Shown here piece by piece: positions 34,087 to 46,782 of a DNA stretch of 64,000 nt. Position 1 is the first letter of the stretch. Each line of letters starts with the position of its first letter. This DNA is from Molanna angustata (Eukaryota > Arthropoda > Insecta > Trichoptera > Molannidae). The notes beneath the pieces were generated by a model that ran no database searches, had not been told where the DNA came from, and saw only the letters and a program-made list of their open reading frames with translations. Both the position numbers and the translations under genes were made by a program. Location of the stretch: positions 8,826,052 to 8,890,051 of the forward strand of contig OY754973.1 of assembly GCA_963576475.1 (NCBI GenBank), given 5' to 3'.

Positions 34087-34500
34087 AAAAGTACAAGTGA
34101 TGTATGAGTATGTGTATTATGTCATCGCATGTTGTGGTGATGATTTTTGAATGTGTCGTATTTCATGTTTGAATGCTGCGTATGATTTGGAGAAGATGTG
34201 TGTGTCTGGGAAGGTTTTGTTGCATTCATTGCACATTCTGTTAGTTGGTTTCCTAAATCCTGCATTTGTTTTAGAAGTTGAGGGGAGGAAGAGTAAATTA
34301 TTTCGTAGGCATCTGAGTGGTGCATATATGTTAATTGCGCTAACGAGTGCTGGACAGTCAAAAGTGCTATTGATTATTTTGTGTAGTGTTGTCATGTCAA
34401 TTAGGGTACGTCTATCTTTTAGTGTGCATAGATTGTAATTATTAAGTAGGTCAGTGTATGATAGTCGGGGATTCTGTGTTCTGTACTGCATAATCTTGTG
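34087..34500 (-). pseudogene. Jockey/CR1-like LINE C-terminal relic
   Basis: Minus-strand open frame of about 124 codons (34491 to 34117) with PRLSYTDLLNNYNLCTLKDR, R-R-T-L-I-D-M at the expected position, then an I-N-S-x-x-D-C-P-A-L block and a final R-M-C-N-E-C-N-K-T stretch. The Y-x-x-x-L-x-x-x-N-L-x-T-L-x-x-R-R pattern is the hallmark of the segment after RT in Jockey/CR1-type LINEs. Upstream codons also read IMQYRTHK-like, hinting at a short internal duplication. No RT motifs remain. Confidence 0.65.
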
Positions 34501-34965
34501 TGTTCTGTACTGATTGATTCAATTTTGTCTGCGTATTACTAGTTGATAATCTTCAATAAAAAAATAACCTCAAAAATTGCAAATTCATAACTTCCCACTA
34601 TATCACCTTGTTTGAGTGAAGTGTAAAAATAATTAATTATGTTCCAATAACGACCCTGTTAAACGTTGACGGATTTAGAATTTTAATATTTTGTGCTGGA
34701 TCAGCTAGTCAAATATCAACGTGCATTTTCCCGAGGGTCCGGTAGTAATGGCTTTCCAGCATTTCATTCAATTATAATTATATCATTATTCACGTTTGTG
34801 GTCGGACAAAGCGGCTGACATATCATTTTGTACGAATCGTTTTGTGTCACCTCAGTTTTATTGATTTATCTGACCATCGCTCGCGCACCACCGATGGGTT
34901 GGTACCTACTTGGGTACTTTTGATTGTTCGTAATATGTAATTGCATTCTGCTGGCTTCGTCTATT
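34501..34965. other. Unassigned DNA
   Basis: 34680-34870 is fairly complex and non-repetitive. No gene is supported. Confidence 0.3.
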
Positions 34966-35765
34966 ACTAGTTGCATGCGACACATGAGATCCAACTGTCG
35001 ACGGCGATTGTATGTAAAGTTATAAAGTTCGTACCAAACTATAAACCATAACACCCATATTATTCAATATTTTAAGATATTTTGTTTTCTTTACCAAAAA
35101 TGTGTCAAGATAGGATATTGAGGAAGTCAGTCTTTTTTTCCTACCCCGAATATATAAACATATAAAAAGCTTGATGCTGTGTACTTATGTATGTATGAAG
35201 ATTAAATATCAAATTATTTAAGAGTCCCTGTAGATATTGTGTATTCTGCCATACAAATTGTACGAAACAATGCCGTCACTAAATATTTTTTTATCAAAAA
35301 TTGTTAAAAAAAGATCTATCTACTGCTTTAATGCATATGTTTTGAATAGAAAGTATTTTTATCTAGTTGGGGGGTTTCGGCGTTTTTCGATATTTGAAAA
35401 AATGGGTTCGGCTGACACATAATTCGTCATAAAAAATGTTTTTTTTTTATAAAATATTTTTTTGGAATTTTGAATTTTTTTCATAAAATTATGTTTTAGA
35501 TGTTATATCTGTCTATATTTACACAACTTTTCAGCGTTCTAGCTTTAAGGTTTTTAAGGTATGTGCAAAATTAAAAAAAAAAACAATTGTTGATAACCCA
35601 TGATTGAAACAAAAATTCATAATTCTGAGTACAAAAGTTTTTCAGGCCTAAAATTTAATGATATTTTGGGCTATATTCGTCAACGGGTTCAAAATTTATA
35701 GGGGGGACTGACACACACAGACACACTATATCCTATTCTGATTAGTCTAAATTTATCCGTCTGTT
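34966..35765 (+). repeat. Dispersed repeat K, copy 3
   Basis: Same order of blocks as 21143-22015: ACTAGTTGCATG, CCAACTGTCGA, TAGTTGGGGGGTTTCGGC, TTTCAGCGTTCTAGCTTTA, GTTGATAACCCATGA, GGGGGGACTGACACACACAG, then an ATTCTGATTAGT end. It is somewhat more diverged and has a very short CA tract. Confidence 0.65.
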
Positions 35766-36360
35766 ATAAATAAACAATAATAACTTTGTAAATTTAACAA
35801 TGGTAAGCTAAGTGTGGACCATATTCAAACATTAGCTAATAGGTCAAACATTGATAATAATGATGGGGATTGTTTAACTTCGAACAGATAAAATTGTTCT
35901 CGTATTTATCTTTTTTTTTGTCTTTTTACTCCAAGAAAATTCCGTGACTTACGACTGATACTGGTCTTAAAAATTGTACATCAGCATTATTAAGCACGTA
36001 GCACAAGCGTGTGAAATATCGACGATTAATTTCAAGTCGGTAATGATCGGGATCATAAATTGCGGGATGAAAAAAATAATAATGTATTGCCGATCCAAGT
36101 ATCTATCTATTTAAGGGCTGCTGGATGCTGGGTGTGTTCCCTGATCTTGAGAGATGAATCGGACTGTACATAGCTCTTATGATGGCGGGGCACCGCCCCC
36201 TCCTTCCGCAGGAAGTCAGCAATAGCCTCCCCCGGCCCCCGAAATCCACCCCCTCATACCACCTATGTTGGCTATTTTTTACGTGGACTTCCTGTTGACA
36301 TTGAAGATGTTACCCGGAACCGTGTCGAACAGTAATATATTTATAAATGCTCGGTTTTAG
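35766..36360. other. Unassigned DNA with a GC-rich patch
   Basis: About 36110-36310 is GC-rich, with GGCGGGGCACCGCCCCC and GGAAGTC/GACTTCC pairs. It might be an old element or a conserved segment. No reading frame with a recognisable protein pattern. Confidence 0.3.
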
Positions 36361-36545
36361 TATTATTATTATTATTGAATAGGCTGGCAGCTATTGCTGA
36401 TGGGCCTGTATCGTGTGCTTCTTTGTATACTATTAAAAAAGACAATCTATTCTCGAGTTCGTTGGGTGGACCAGCAGAGTGTATGACTTCCTCTGGTTAA
36501 CTGCTCTGGTAAACTGGAAGTGCTTTCTGGGATTCAGAAAAAAGA
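36361..36545 (-). pseudogene. CR1/L2-like LINE 3' end, decayed
   Basis: Reverse complement reads NPRKHF, broken frames, then CAGGCCCATCAGCAATAGCT and an (AAT)n tail (ATT repeats at 36361). It is the same family as the copy at 3930-4122, but with frameshifts. Confidence 0.6.
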
Positions 36546-38540
36546 AGACCTTTATTCAGCTTCAGGTGATGCCCCTTCAGAAGTGGATTGTGATTCATCA
36601 TAAAAAAGTTATTTCTTCTGTTCAATTGTTAACATACTCAGTCAGATATTAGAAGGAACTTAGAATCTTGACACCTTCAATAAAAACCTCTTTTTTTTGG
36701 CAAAACCAACAATTAAACATGAGCGTCCTTAGAAATATAGTGTATCAGTACACGACGTTCTACTTTCTAATTATTATGGAGAAATGATATTATTAAATGT
36801 GGGAAAAAAATATTTTTACGTCGAATTCTTAAGATGGATAAAGGTGGGGGCGCGATTGGCTAGTGATCCCTGACAGTAATCACCAGCCTTTCTGCACAAA
36901 AAACAAGGTTCAAATTCTGCGCGTTCTGCGGTGTTCATGGAATTCGGGGTTTAAATCTCTGGTACCACATTAAAAAAAACTGTTACCTAGAATCTTTTTT
37001 TCTTGTAGGAATGTTTTCAATTCTAAGTTTGTTTATACATATATACTCGTATATACCTTTTTTGTGTGTGGAAAACAACAACAAAATTATAATTATATTT
37101 TGAATTTCAGTTTTTTTAAAGCAAGACCATATTTCTTTAAATTCGCGTTTCTATAGACTGATCTTTGTCAAATGCGTCATTTGTACTTTACAAATATTAG
37201 AAAATTTCCTTTAAATATATATATGGATATATGGTATGTTGATTTAATACTGGGGATAAAGTGCATTATTTCATTACATCAAAATTGCATAATACCATAG
37301 TATAAAAGAGAACAAAATACGTCTTCGGTCCTCGTACAATGTCCGACTGATTGGATCATTAAATTGATGTCCCGGTGCGGCGTGGTACAAACACCGGCAC
37401 TCAGGATCTCAGCGGTCGGTAATGGCGGAAACAGGTTTACCTAAGGCGGCCATCTTGTGTACCTTAACGACACGTAATGGAGAACGAGACCCCGCTGCGA
37501 TCACCACTAGCCCTACATGTTGGGGGGTGATTTTTATTTAATAGATTTTTTTATGTTTTCCACGCACAAAAGCCAATTTGTGGCATTCAACTGCCATCTG
37601 GAAAATAAAAGTCCCATTTCATTGTAATAAATAAATTGCAATCCGAGGATAATTTGAGTGGCTTTTCGCTTTACGACTGAGAGTGCAATCAGGTGAAATA
37701 TTTCAATTTCGTAAAATTTACTCTGCTTCAGTTTAGATACTGATATGTATTGTATGAAAGTTTTGAAAATATTGAAATTTCCCACTTTTATCTACTACTT
37801 TAACAGATAGTGAGATTTTCTTGTAGCCAACCTTTATAAATATATTCATCAGATCAAAGAACTACAGATAATGGATTCTCTGTCCTCAATGTACTAACAG
37901 CGTATCCTTTAATATTATGGACACATTGATAACCCCGAGAAAGCTCATCGTAATGGGAAGAGAAAAAAATCCAGAGATCGCTCATTGTCCTTAAATATTC
38001 TACAGGCTCTTTATTCACTGAAGCTCGTCAATCTGCCCAGGACTGTCCTACATAGAAGCAGATCATTCGTTTATTAATTGAGTGAAGCCGCCATTATTAG
38101 AAATGAGGCCAAAGAGGAAGAAAAGGATATTATAAGGCAAACTTCATTGAGATTATTCCGTTTAATGTTTTATCACATCCATTCCATTAAAATTACTGCT
38201 CTTTATGTACTTTTTTATATTTGTATGATTTAGAAAAATCATTATGATTTTTTGTTGCTGGTGCGATCTTCAGCAAAGGATAAATTTATTTAAATTCATT
38301 TCTCACTCAAATATTGTTTCTCTGGGCTGGAAACACTAGTTAGCCATATTTTACATACACTGAGTTACATTTTTTTACACTTAGTTACTTAACGAGTCCG
38401 GAACCTAGATTTTGCCACTCCAATGTGTGGCGGCGGATATTGCCCTGTCGGTTAATCTTATCAGGTCGTCCATGTGACAGCTTCGTCCAGTTATGGGCAG
38501 GACAGCAGATGGTCGTCATCCTGCACTGCCCCACAAAACT
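36546..38540. other. Unassigned DNA; two complex islands
   Basis: A B-box-like GGTTCAAATTC near 36908 hints at a decayed tRNA SINE. The stretch 37330-37520 is GC-balanced and CpG-containing (CCCGGTGCGGCGTGG, AGCGGTCGGTAATGGCGG). 37860-38110 is also complex. I recognise no gene in either and list them as candidate conserved non-coding or old repeat DNA. Confidence 0.3.
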
Positions 38541-38555
38541 AAATAAATAAATGAA

Positions 38556-38618
<63 letters not shown>

Positions 38619-38623
38619 ACAAA

Positions 38624-38682
<59 letters not shown>

Positions 38683-38719
38683 ATGAATAAATAAATAAAT
38701 AAATAAATAAATAAATACA

Positions 38720-38755
<36 letters not shown>

Positions 38756-38805
38756 ACATAAATAAATAATACATAAATAAATAAATAAATAAATAAATAA
38801 ATACA

Positions 38806-38864
<59 letters not shown>

Positions 38865-38958
38865 ATTATTAAATAAATAAATAATTAAATAAATAAATAA
38901 TTAAATAAATAAATAATTAAATAAATAAATCAATAAATAAATAAATAAATAAATAAAT
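38541..38958. repeat. (AAAT)n microsatellite, ~418 bp
   Basis: Almost pure AAAT units, with rare AAAC, AATG and ATTA interruptions. It ends a few bases before the tRNA-like head of SINE C. The length may be compressed or expanded in the assembly. Confidence 0.95.
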
Positions 38959-38962
38959 GTTT

Positions 38963-39178
38963 TGACGGCCTTCATGGCTCAGTTGGTTAGGTATCTGACT
39001 GCTGATCCAAAGGTCCCGGGTTCGATTCCCGGTGGAGACACAGTTTTTAATTGTGTTTTCAGTCTGGATCTGTGAGACGATTAATATCGTAAGTCTCCAG
39101 AATGTGGCAACTTGTTATTGGGTGCGTGATAAATCAATATTTGACATAGTACCTGTTAGTTGCCCGAGAAGTAAAATA
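38963..39178 (+). mobile_element. SINE C, copy 2 (best preserved)
   Basis: Head GGCCTTCATGGCTCAGTTGG with A box, then GGTCCCGGGTTCGATTCCCG with B box. Body GAGACACAGTTTTTAATTG, CAGTCTGGATCTGTGAGACG, GTGGCAACTTGTTATTGGG, TATTTGACATAGTACCTGTT, and end GTTGCCCGAGAAGTAAA. Reference for the other C copies. Confidence 0.8.
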
Positions 39179-39484
39179 GAGAGAATTAAATAAATACAAT
39201 TGTAATATAGACAACTATAATATACCTACACAATAAAGGAAGATAAAAAATAGAACATAAAGTATCAAATAGACATATATATATACATAATATTAAGATT
39301 GAACAAAACAAAACCATTTTTTATACATAATAAAATAGTTTTTCATCCATTAACACTTAAAGCTTAAGATTTTTTAAAAGAGTACAAAAGTAAATAGGTG
39401 TAAAGGTTAATATTTTTTAAAAGTATAAAACTAAAAAAATTTAACATGTTTTATCTACGGACGTAGGCCACTATTTTTACTTAT
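39179..39484. other. Unassigned AT-rich DNA
   Basis: I see nothing that supports a feature. Confidence 0.35.
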
Positions 39485-41952
39485 TAGGTCCGATTCAGAT
39501 TTGCCGACTAAAATTAGTTTTTATACGTCCCGAATAAAATTTTAGTCGCAAGCGTCGTAAACCCGTATTCTGATTTCGTCTTAAACAATGGCCGACTAAA
39601 ATGAATTCGCCCGAAAAATTTTAGTCACCGTGAATAAAAACATTTTCGGTGTTGCCGCGACACAAAAAATAATATATTCAAGACATTCGAAAATTTATTT
39701 CTCTAGCAATATTCAACAGCCTAAAAACGTCAAAACCATAGAAAAGAGATTTTATTGTAAAAACTAGTTAGTGTATTCTATGGTTAAAACAACGTTTACC
39801 TCCAAAACCGAAACATTTCTAATTTGTACGGCGCTATTTGCTATGGATACCTAAGGATAAATCCAAAATTAAGAGTACAAAGAAGCAGATGGAGTTGATG
39901 ATTGACTTCGTATCAACGAATAGTGCAATGACAAATGGAAAGATAGTAAATTTATGAAGGTAAGTTAGATATGTCAATATAAAGTTTTGCCTTGAAATTT
40001 TATAGGTTAAATATGTCGAGCATATCTAGTGATAACTGGAAGAAAAGAGAGCCGTATTTATGACGCATCACTTGTTATTACATACATCAGGGTAATAACA
40101 AGTAACATTCCAAACTGTATCTTTCATTTGAATTCAAATTATTTTTCATTTTCTACTCATATGACAGTCATTACTCAAACTCGTGTTTATTATGTTAGAC
40201 TGACGGCTTCTTTTATTAAAATGATTAAGACCATTTAATAATTCATGTAATACAATGTTGTTATTTGTTTTACAGGGAATTCTAGTGACACCAGAGTTGA
40301 AAGATTGTGGATCCAGAATACCAGAGAAATTCAGATTTGGCGATCTCTAACAATCCAGAGTTTAATGATGTTTCTCTATCAAGGGACTGAATTATTTTTT
40401 TCACTAATTATTGTATTTTTTTGGTGTTTTGATATAGTATAATAACCTTTTTGCATATAATTATTATTTGAATGTAAATAGCTACCTATTCAGATTTTAT
40501 TATACCTACCTATGGATCTGTAAAATAAAATGTTTTAAATAGATACATTAGTTATGTGAAAAAGAGAATCTGCCTTGCCAAAAAACTATTATGCAGTTTG
40601 GCGGAAAATATTATTGTAATTCTTTTTTATAATATACAGAATTAATGAAAAAAAATATGTATTATTTTTATAACAATTTACATACTTGTTTTATTTTTCC
40701 TTGTCATTCTGTCTACTGCTTAAAAGGTTCTACAAATTAGATACAACAAATTTAATACACATGTATTTATATTACGATTATTTATTTTATACATACATAG
40801 AAAATGTGACAAATTTAATATAACTAAATATATATATGATTTTTTTTAAAGTGATGTGTCTTCTTATTAAATTACTTCTAGTCCTTGCAACGTGGAAAAA
40901 AATGTAAGTATCATCATAAGTAAGTCTGTCGCTATTGCCAATATCTATTTCAATAATGTCTTCATCTGCAATGAACAAAATTTATTTATTTATAGTATAC
41001 AAATTATTATTCTAACTAAGAATTCCTGTTTTTAGTATCCTGTCGGTTCATCTGGGGCGTTATTACCCATGGTAATAATTATTTAATCCAGAGTTACCTA
41101 AGTTTTAAAATGAACATAATGGTTTATATAATAACCTAACCTCAAATGACAGACAACTTGTATGTGAGATTTTGACTGAAACCCCAAACTTTAGTAGAAC
41201 ATTGAATATAAATTTAGCTACTTGTAAGAATACTTCATATTAAAATTGATGAAGAATGACCATTCTTGGTAGATTTTCATTATTATGATAGATATATAAT
41301 TAATTTGTAAGTACGTTTTTTGACAAGTGGAATCTCTAACAATTACTTTTAATAAAATTCGTGTCACATCATTAGTTAAAAGCTACAAAAACCAATAAAA
41401 TTTACAACTTTACCTTCTTTATCCATTATCTAGGCAAAGATAATAAAATTCCATTATTTGTGTGGTCTCGAAAAATATCAACGAAAGTCAAGTAACCTGT
41501 ACCTATAAATACGTGATGATTATTGTTTGTCATAAATTTGTACAGTTAAAAAGTTATCACGTTTATTTTTCTTTAGACGTGAGTAAAAAAAATACTCCAC
41601 TTTAAACAATTTCACCAAATAATTATTAATAATAATTGAATAAAGTAAAGACAAACAAATAATGGAGCCCTTATCTAGCGTACAAAATTGTAGACGGATG
41701 TCAAACGACCCGCATAAATTTAAGTCATATTTTAAAAGATCGAACGTCTAAGATGCGAGTCGGAATACGAAAACGTCCAAATCAACGGGAAACCGTGGAT
41801 AAAAGGATTTTATCCGCGCGGTGTGACGTCATGAGATAAAATTAGAGAATCTGAATACCAATTTAATCCCGTATAAATTTGGTCAACTTTTTGACATTTC
41901 TCATATACTAAAATTCCGTATAAAATTTTTAGTCGAATCTGAATTGGGCCTA
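39485..41952. mobile_element. PIF/Harbinger-like non-autonomous element, ~2.5 kb
   Basis: The left end AGGTCCGATTCAGATT and right end AATCTGAATTGGGCCT are inverted repeats. Both continue inward with CGACTAAAA...TTTATACG-type sequence. ATT flanks both ends as a possible 3-bp duplication. GGCCC-ATTCAGA-type ends with 3-bp duplications fit PIF/Harbinger. Interior 39854-39965 could encode KSTKKQMELMIDFVSTNSA-like residues, resembling the start of a Myb/SANT-like or MADF-type DNA-binding protein that such elements carry. No transposase is found, so the copy is dead or deleted. Confidence 0.6.
39854..39965 (+). pseudogene. Relic of Myb/SANT-like element protein
   Basis: About 37 codons read KIKSTKKQMELMIDFVST and then an A-M-T-N-G-K block before stopping at a GTAAGT-like point. 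The S-T-x-x-Q-M-E-x-M-x-D-F pattern resembles the N-terminus of Myb/SANT-like proteins coded by Harbinger elements. Only a fragment remains. The similarity is from memory. Confidence 0.35.
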
Positions 41953-42495
41953 TTGTCACAAAAAATATATGTACGATGGGTGTTCAAATATTGATATAAA
42001 AAGAAATAAAAGGTATGGGAAGAGATTGAGATATTGAAAAAAACGGAGAACAAAAAAACGTATTTTATGTGTAATCTCCTGTTTTATCGGAAGATAAATA
42101 AATTGACGCAGCAGTCGTTTCGTTGTCTTCAACGACCTTTAGAAACGCCCATTTGATAGTCCCTTTAATCTTCAAAATCTTAAATACACATTTCCTTTTT
42201 TTCCGATTTCTGAAAACTCTAAAAAAAATCTTCCTCTATGTGTGCCGTCGATATTTTATTTTTTAAGGTCAGTTTTGTTTTAGGATGAAAGTCTGGATTG
42301 TAAATCTTTCGAAATACTTTGAAACTAATAACGATCTGTATTTGGAAGTTTATGTTTTCCTGTAGTTTCATTTATTTTTATTGAATATTTAAGACAACTA
42401 TTAACTATCTAACATTGAGGTTACATTGATAATTAAAAATATGTATTTTTTTCTGCAAAATCTGTATTAAATGCAGTTGTGAAGATTGTTAAAGG
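41953..42495. other. Unassigned DNA
   Basis: I see no gene or repeat that I can place. Confidence 0.3.
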
Positions 42496-43005
42496 GTAAT
42501 GATGAGCAAATTTAAGACCAAGACCAAGGCCAGGGTGGTCTTTATCTGGTTTTCACCCCCGAGCTTGGTCTTGCCTTTACAGATGTGGAGTGCAAGTCTA
42601 GTCAAACAGGGAAATCAAAACCAAAATTATCCATGATATGAATAATCGTGAGAATTTGACAGGACTTGCCCCCTTGGTCTTGGTCTTGCAAACTCGAGTC
42701 TTGGTCTTGCAAACCCAGTCTTGGTCTTGAAAGTCTTACAGGTCTTGCAACTTTTACAAAAAAATATTTTATTTTTTTGTGCTCAAATTTGTATAATTGT
42801 ATGTATAATGAAACGTGACATAAAACATTAATTTATAGTATTATGTTTGAAGCTAATTCCTTACTATTTATAAAATTTTGCGAGACTACAAGACGCTTGC
42901 ATTGAGTCTTGGTCTTGCTCATGGTTTTGGTGTTGCAGTGACACATGGGGTCATAGTCTTGATGGTGTCGTAAGACCAAGACTGTGAGACTTGCAAGACA
43001 TTTGA
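42496..43005 (-). mobile_element. hAT-like MITE with CAAGACC-rich body, old copy
   Basis: Starts TAATGATGAGCAAAT and contains many TCTTGGTCTTGCA/CAAGACC units. Its segments match the reverse complement of the element at 54351-54942 (CCCCCGAGCTTGGTCTTGC versus GCAAGACAAAGACCGGGGG). The far end (CATTTGACAATA) is eroded and no target duplication is evident. A foreign ~60-bp piece at about 42597-42655 seems inserted. Confidence 0.55.
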
Positions 43006-44089
43006 CAATACCTCACCCTTGCGATGTTCACTGATTGAGGTGAAGACTATAAAGTGTTCTTGACGTTCTTAGTTGAGACTCTTCATGACTTAGACACTAC
43101 ATTCCTTAGATCATGAAGAACCATGTTCAAAGAACGTGTCATCAGAAAGACGTCTAACATTGAGAACGTCTGGATCCCATGGCTGTTTATGTGACTGATT
43201 ATGATCGTGGTTTAAGTATAATTGGACCTATTGAGTGCAACAAATTACCACAAGACATACGTGGATCGCAAAGTTTTGGGGGTTTCAGTAGCTAACTTAC
43301 GACAACTTTATTTCGTAAAGCCAACAATCAAGAGCGCCCTTGACACGATATTTTCATAAAACGGCACTATCTCAACTTGGATGAGTGTTAATTATTTTAT
43401 TCTTAAACCAATGCGCCAAACATACTTATCTCGAAATAAATAATGTTAAACAAAAAAAAAATGCATATCCGCTCACCTATTTCTCACGAAATAAATGTTC
43501 GACAAGAACCGAACGTCTTCCTCGGGAGTGATCAGCTATAGTCTGGGGAGGGTGGGGGGAGATCACCCCACCTCTGGACGGCCCAGAGGCGAGGTCTCGA
43601 CCGACAATGAAGAAACGAAACGAAAAAAAAATACACGCGCAAAATAAAAATAAAAAAAAAAACCAAACACAACTTTTGATAAACTATCCGTCATTAATCA
43701 CGGGTGTCTTCATTTTTTATCGTGGGCCAGTCAATTCCCGCGGTGGGCCTTCCACCACTGCCGGTCGGCTGTATTTGTCAAATGTTTGTGTGGCGGGAAA
43801 TCCGGCTGGAGAAATCTGGGAGAATTTTTTTTTAGCTTTTGAAGAATAGCGACAGGTCCGACCTGAAATGGAAATGTTTTTATTTTGTGGCCCCCCTGAT
43901 TTATGTATGTCCGAGAAATGAAAAGGGATTAATATCGAAGGAGATATGAAATATGCGACGTCGGACATAACATTTATACTTATATTATGTAATATTGATA
44001 TCGCAGACGTTCGAGGAATGAAAGATGATATATATCAGTGGAATTATCAACTGTTCCATATTTGCCAATGAATTATACAGAAATTTCGG
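43006..44089. other. Unassigned DNA with GC-rich islands
   Basis: 43510-43620 (GGGGAGGGTGGGGGGAGATC, CGGCCCAGAGGCGAGG) and 43690-43970 are GC-richer and complex. The latter holds CCCGCGGTGGGCC and GGCGGGAAATCCGGC. No protein pattern is recognised. They may be regulatory or conserved single-copy segments. Confidence 0.35.
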
Positions 44090-44240
44090 ACTTCGTGGCC
44101 CAGTTAGTTAAGTTTTGGCTCCTGAGCTAAAAGTCTCAGGTTCGATTCGTGTTTTCAGTCAGTTATAAAATGAAAATATATGCTAAATGTGCCAATTTGT
44201 TATGAGGTGCGTGTTAAAATAATATTTGACATATAATCTG
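44090..44240 (+). mobile_element. SINE C, diverged copy
   Basis: Head CTTCGTGGCCCAGTTAGTTA with A-box remnants, B-box-like GGTTCGATTCG, then GTTTTCAGTCAG, GTGCCAATTTGTTATGAGGT and TATTTGACATA. Clearly related to SINE C but strongly decayed. Confidence 0.6.
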
Positions 44241-44672
44241 CAGTACAGATCAAAATATAGGAAGCAGATTTCTTATAAAAACTCAACTATACAGATAATT
44301 CAACAGATGAAAAGAATAGGTCGTATTTTTACTTTAACCCTTTAGTTGACCGTCAGTACCTACTGTACCCTATTCTCCACGCATTGATATGATTCAAATT
44401 ATTCAATTTTGTCTTATTGCTTTGATAATAATGGGGCTCTAAAAGTTTTTAAAAAATGTACACTTTTTTAAGAAATAGTAACTATATTATTAACATGGTA
44501 CCGTCGGGAATTTTTTAAAAATGAATATGAATAAAAATAAAAATATTTTTATCATATGAACAATCCAATGGGATTATGCTCATTATGGCCTCGATATATA
44601 CATAAATATACATTTATCAGTTTTTCTTACGAAAAAAAATGTAATAAACCATCGAAAATACAAATATAAACA
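44241..44672. other. Unassigned AT-rich DNA
   Basis: I see nothing that supports a feature. Confidence 0.3.
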
Positions 44673-45165
44673 GACGATATACACATTTTTTTATGAGAGA
44701 AACAACCTGTGATATTTCAGTACGGATTTGTGTATTTGCGATTGTTAAATGTTTGTTTTTTTTCATATCTTTTTTGTTTATTTATAATTTACATAACACT
44801 GATATTTTCTTTTCTATTAATAATACTTTTTTATTTAATGTTTTGGTTGATTTTGAGTCCATATGTACATCGTTTTTTTATGTTTGCATACGTCTATTGA
44901 TTTTTTGATTTGAATTTAATATTTTTTATTTTTGAATTTACTGTTTTATTTTTTTTGGATCCTTATGTACTTATACCTTTTTTATGTTTGCTTACATGTA
45001 TTTTTTTATTTTTGTCTTACTATTTAGGTTTAAGTTTTTTTTTGCCAAGTGTATACCTAATTGCTTTATTTTATTCTATCTATTATTAGCATCAATATGT
45101 GTTTTTATCTATGTATGTAAAAGGCATTTTATGCCGTTTATAAATAAATAAATAAATAAATATAT
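44673..45165 (+). repeat. Dispersed repeat D, copy 1
   Basis: Collinear with 62186-62681 over its whole length. Starts GACGATATACAC...ATGAGAGAAACAACCTGTGA, has a T-rich middle, and ends GTAAAAGGCATTTTATGCCG then TTTATAAATAAATAAATA. The GGCAT-TTT-ATGCC hairpin followed by a short-unit tail is what non-LTR 3' ends look like. No coding part. Confidence 0.65.
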
Positions 45166-46229
45166 TCCTATGCTATATCGATGGGTGTTTATTACAAAAA
45201 AAATGTTTTAGTGTTTATATTACAAACTAAAAGTATATGGTACTCGTAACTACCATCGGTCAAAAAGAGTCAAGTATTTTTCGAATAACTCGGGCAACTA
45301 AGGGTTAAATGAGGTGATCAAGAATATCACACTAGGTTGTTCTGGGTGTATTTTGTCCCGACTTTACTTGAAGATATTTCCATGTAGCAAAAAAGCGTAT
45401 TTTGTCAACTTGTGTGTACAATAATTAAATTAAAAAAAAAAAAAATCAGATAATCTCATTGTCCTTGATATTCATCCCGTGTAAGTTGGCAACTTTAAAA
45501 ACTGTGCCGTAATAATTCAGCCGTCGAATCTTGTGACCTTTCCCCTTTCCGTTATTTATATTCCCTATAATATTCTGCCTCCCTACAATTTCCTTTGGCG
45601 CGTACCTTTAGTTGCCGGTTGGGGGGATATTCCTTTATCTCTGAACCCCTTGGGGCATAGTTTTTATTTATAGGCTTATGATCGCAGGTTATTCGACCGC
45701 CTTATTAATTCTCTCACACAAGACAAGTCCCTCGGATTTCCACCGCCAGTTCTGTGGGCCTAATGGTCTGTTTTTCTTTACTTTCCCCCAAGAATTGAGT
45801 ACAGAAAAAATGAGAAATTTGCGTTTTAAAGGCATTTAAATGTTTTGTTTTTTATACTAGGTGGTATTAAATAAATCTACCATGTAACTTCATGTTTTAT
45901 TCAAAACTATTTTCATCGTCTTTGGTATATTTTATTTTTCACCTATGTAACAGTGGAAAGCTCATTTTTTAATTAAATTTTCTTGATACTTCTTCTAAGG
46001 TTGTGTCTTCTATAATATAGTCAAAACATAGCAGGTCAAGAGTCATTTTCTTAACTTCCTTACTATGACATAACATTCACTACGTTGAACTAAGTCACAA
46101 CAAAATTTGAAGATCATACATAAATACATTATATAATCTAATTGGTAAACATGCAATAAATAACAATTTGTTTTTACGTTTTTCCGTAGTTTATATGACA
46201 CTTTTTTAGAAAACAATATCTATTTTTGT
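45166..46229. other. Unassigned DNA; complex island
   Basis: 45440-45790 is GC-balanced and non-repetitive (GCCGTCGAATCTTGTGACC, TTGGCGCGTACCTTTAG, CCCTCGGATTTCCACCG). It is a good candidate for conserved non-coding DNA. No gene is recognised. Confidence 0.35.
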
Positions 46230-46782
46230 TTATTTAGTTATTCTTCTTCTTCTTCCTCTGGTTTTAGGCCGAGGGTCTGTTTTTTCAGACGGAGACTGCC
46301 TCTTGTGACCTGGATGTCCAGCTGTCACTCCATCTTTTTGCTGGTCTCCCCCTTGCTCTGCTACCCTCCGGGACCTCCTTGGAGACAATTTTGGGTAGTC
46401 GCGTGTCTCCCATTCTCTCGAAGTGGTCTCTCCATTGACGCCTTCGCCCTCTACCCCAGCGGTTGATGTCATCTACATATTCTACATCACATCTCCTTCT
46501 TATATCCTCGTTCCGGACTCTTTCCACGAGTGTTATGCCCACTATGGAGCGCAGTGTCCTCATTTCAGTAGTCCGGAGGAGATTTTTTGTTCTGATGGTA
46601 TCGGCTCTGGCTTCGATGGCATAGGTCATTATGGGTCTTAAGCACGTTTTGTAAATTCTGGTTTTACTTTCTGTGAGCATATGTTTGTTATTCCAGACAG
46701 TGTCCCTGAGGCAGTCAGCTATAACGGCTGCTTTATTGGTTTGTTCTTTAACCTCGTCATATAGATCATTGTCATTTGATAT
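46230..46782 (-). pseudogene. RTE-like LINE F, RT C-terminal part
   Basis: Minus-strand frame is open from about 46782 to 46285: EQTNKAAVIADCLRDTVWNN, MLTESKTRIYKTCLRPIMTY, then R-T-L-R-S-I-V-G-I-T-L, RVRNEDIRRRCDV, RRRQWRDHFERMGDTRLPK and GRPAKRWSDSW. This is the last part of the RT and the C-terminal region of an RTE-like protein. The order and spacing match the shorter copy at 22333-22650. The 3' end is (GAA)n-like. No RT catalytic motif remains, so it is a 5'-truncated copy, relatively young because about 160 codons are still open. Confidence 0.75.

Noticed and set aside
34151..34438. Plus-strand 95-codon frame
   Set aside because: Antisense to the better LINE frame on the minus strand.
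38385..38806. Open frames rich in Leu-Phe-Ile-Tyr
   Set aside because: Translation of the (AAAT)n array; no real protein.
38963..39040. tRNA gene in SINE C
   Set aside because: Same reasoning: conserved non-tRNA body and several copies.
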